Source of the DNA: Paenibacillus apiarius
Lineage (GTDB): Bacteria > Bacillota > Bacilli > Paenibacillales > Paenibacillaceae
Direction of reading: 5' to 3'
Length of the DNA stretch: 64,000 nt
NCBI RefSeq assembly: GCF_017052585.1
Contig: NZ_JAFFHZ010000001.1
Span: 1,794,501 to 1,858,500 of the forward strand
The position numbers and the translations under genes are program-made. Below are positions 63,206 to 64,000 of the stretch, piece by piece. How positions within the stretch are numbered: position 1 is the first letter of the stretch; the number at the start of each line of letters is the position of its first letter. The notes under the pieces were generated by a model. That model was given only the letters and a program-made list of their open reading frames with translations. It did no database searches and was not told where the DNA came from.

Positions 63206-63925
63206 TTACAACGTCACCCAGCCATTCTTAATGGAGTTAATAACGGCCTGCGTCCGATCATCAACCTCCATCTTCTGCAAAATGCTGCTGACGTGGTTTT
63301 TCACCGTTTTCTCACTTATGAACAAATACTCGCCGATCATCTTATTGCTCTTGCCCTCCGCCATTAAACGAAGCACTTCCGCCTCCCGTCTCGTCAACGG
63401 GTTGTCTTCCGCGGCAATAAATTTAACGCCTGTATCCCGGCTGGATTGGTTAACGATTCCATTGCCATCCAACAGCGTCATGCGCCGCAGCTGCTGAATC
63501 AGCTTGCCCGTAACCTTGGGATGTATGTACGCATACCCGCTTACGACCGAACGAATCGCATTAATGAGCGACTCCGCCTCCATATCCTTCAGCAGGTAAC
63601 CTGAAGCCCCTTTGCGCAGCGTCTCGAACACATAGCTCTCATCGTCATGAATCGACAGGATGATTACCTTCACGTCGGGAAAAATATCACGAAGTCGCTC
63701 GGTAGTCACCACTCCGTTCTCCACCGGCATGTTAATATCCATCAACACGACATCAGGCATTTCCTGATTGCAAAATTCGACGACTTGAATTCCGTCACCG
63801 CATTCTCCGATAACTTCCAAATCCTCTTCCATATTTAAAATTCGTTTTAATCCTTCACGAAACAGCTGGTGATCGTCAGCAAGGAGTACTTTAATCTGTG
63901 ATCTTCCCATATTACGATTCTCCAT
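63206..63925 (-). CDS. degU: Two-component response regulator DegU
   Basis: DegU is the NarL-type regulator that, with DegS, controls exoenzymes, competence and motility. The 239-aa protein has a receiver domain with the acidic pair in LLADDHQ, the phosphorylation site in VVLMDINMP, and the lysine in YLLKD. An LuxR-type HTH follows (NPLTRREAEVLRLMAEGKSNKMIGEYLFISEKTVKNHVSSIL). ATG 63925 has GGAG 7 nt upstream, just after the degS stop. Its place beside comF and flagellar genes is conserved. Confidence 0.96.
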   Translation of the reverse strand: MENRNMGRSQIKVLLADDHQLFREGLKRILNMEEDLEVIGECGDGIQVVEFCNQEMPDVVLMDINMPVENGVVTTERLRDIFPDVKVIILSIHDDESYVFETLRKGASGYLLKDMEAESLINAIRSVVSGYAYIHPKVTGKLIQQLRRMTLLDGNGIVNQSSRDTGVKFIAAEDNPLTRREAEVLRLMAEGKSNKMIGEYLFISEKTVKNHVSSILQKMEVDDRTQAVINSIKNGWVTL

Positions 63926-63929
63926 AGGT

Positions 63930-64000
63930 TTACTCCTCTCTCTTCTCCACATTCGTCGGAATTTGAATCACGATTCGAGTCCCGCGGTTCTCGGCTGAGT
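63930..64000 (-). CDS. degS: Sensor histidine kinase DegS (C-terminal end only)
   Basis: Only the last 22 complete codons are in the window, reading SAENRGTRIVIQIPTNVEKREE then TAA. GTRIVIQIP is the closing strand of a histidine-kinase ATPase domain. The stop lies 4 nt before the degU start, as in degSU operons. The name depends on degU next to it. Confidence 0.8.
   Translation of the reverse strand, partial: SAENRGTRIVIQIPTNVEKREE

Overview
The window looks like a chromosome segment from a Paenibacillus-type, flagellated, endospore-forming Bacillota. This rests on protein character and on gene order; no rRNA or other taxonomic marker is present. Nearly all genes lie on the minus strand. The exceptions are motAB, an alpha/beta hydrolase and a VanW-type protein. 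Read in the direction of transcription (from 64000 down to 1), the backbone is degS-degU, comFA-comFC, yvyF-flgM-flgN-flgK-flgL-yviE-fliW-csrA-flaG-fliD-fliS-fliT-hag, hpf-secA-prfB, a YitT-family gene, ftsE-ftsX, an EnvC-type peptidase, ctpB, a minJ-like gene, then uvrB-uvrA. As I recall the Bacillus subtilis map, this is close to its degSU-to-uvrA order, with three blocks inserted.

Block 1 (34.3-50.3 kb) sits between hag and hpf and is visibly more AT-rich than its flanks. It holds a small gene of unknown function behind a sigma-D-type promoter, a Maf flagellin glycosyltransferase, a full set of pseudaminic-acid genes (pseB, H, F-like, G, I, C) with an extra sugar epimerase, a cold-shock gene, and a five-gene operon. 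That operon encodes a TPR/alkaline-phosphatase-fold protein, a three-gene ABC importer and a LicC-like cytidylyltransferase. It may take up and activate a choline- or aminoethylphosphonate-like group and is my best candidate for an undescribed system. Block 2 (12.9-27.9 kb) sits between the YitT gene and ftsE. It holds a complete argCJBDFGH operon with a promoter covered by ArgR-type operators, a KamA-family radical SAM gene translationally coupled to a glutamine-synthetase-like gene, a hypothetical gene, a VanW/G5 protein and a hydrolase. Block 3 (4.6-6.6 kb) is motAB behind a sigma-D-type promoter, between minJ and uvrB.

Regulation is unusually readable. Four sigma-D-like promoters (consensus TAAA, 15-16 bp, GCCGATAT) precede motAB, hag, flgM and the flagellin-glycosylation cluster. 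The hag leader folds into two hairpins that present GGA in their loops, the second over the Shine-Dalgarno, matching the CsrA-FliW-flagellin switch encoded nearby. prfB keeps its autoregulatory +1 frameshift. comFA has a promoter followed by an attenuator-like pair of alternative hairpins. The motB 3' region carries a phased cluster of DnaA-box-like 9-mers. A 167-bp structured element with inverted ends lies inside the argC leader.

Two genes are cut by the window: uvrA loses its C-terminus at the left edge, and only the last codons of degS are present at the right. Start sites were chosen mainly by Shine-Dalgarno fit and overlap, and several are GTG or TTG. I saw no rRNA, tRNA, CRISPR array, insertion sequence or prophage.
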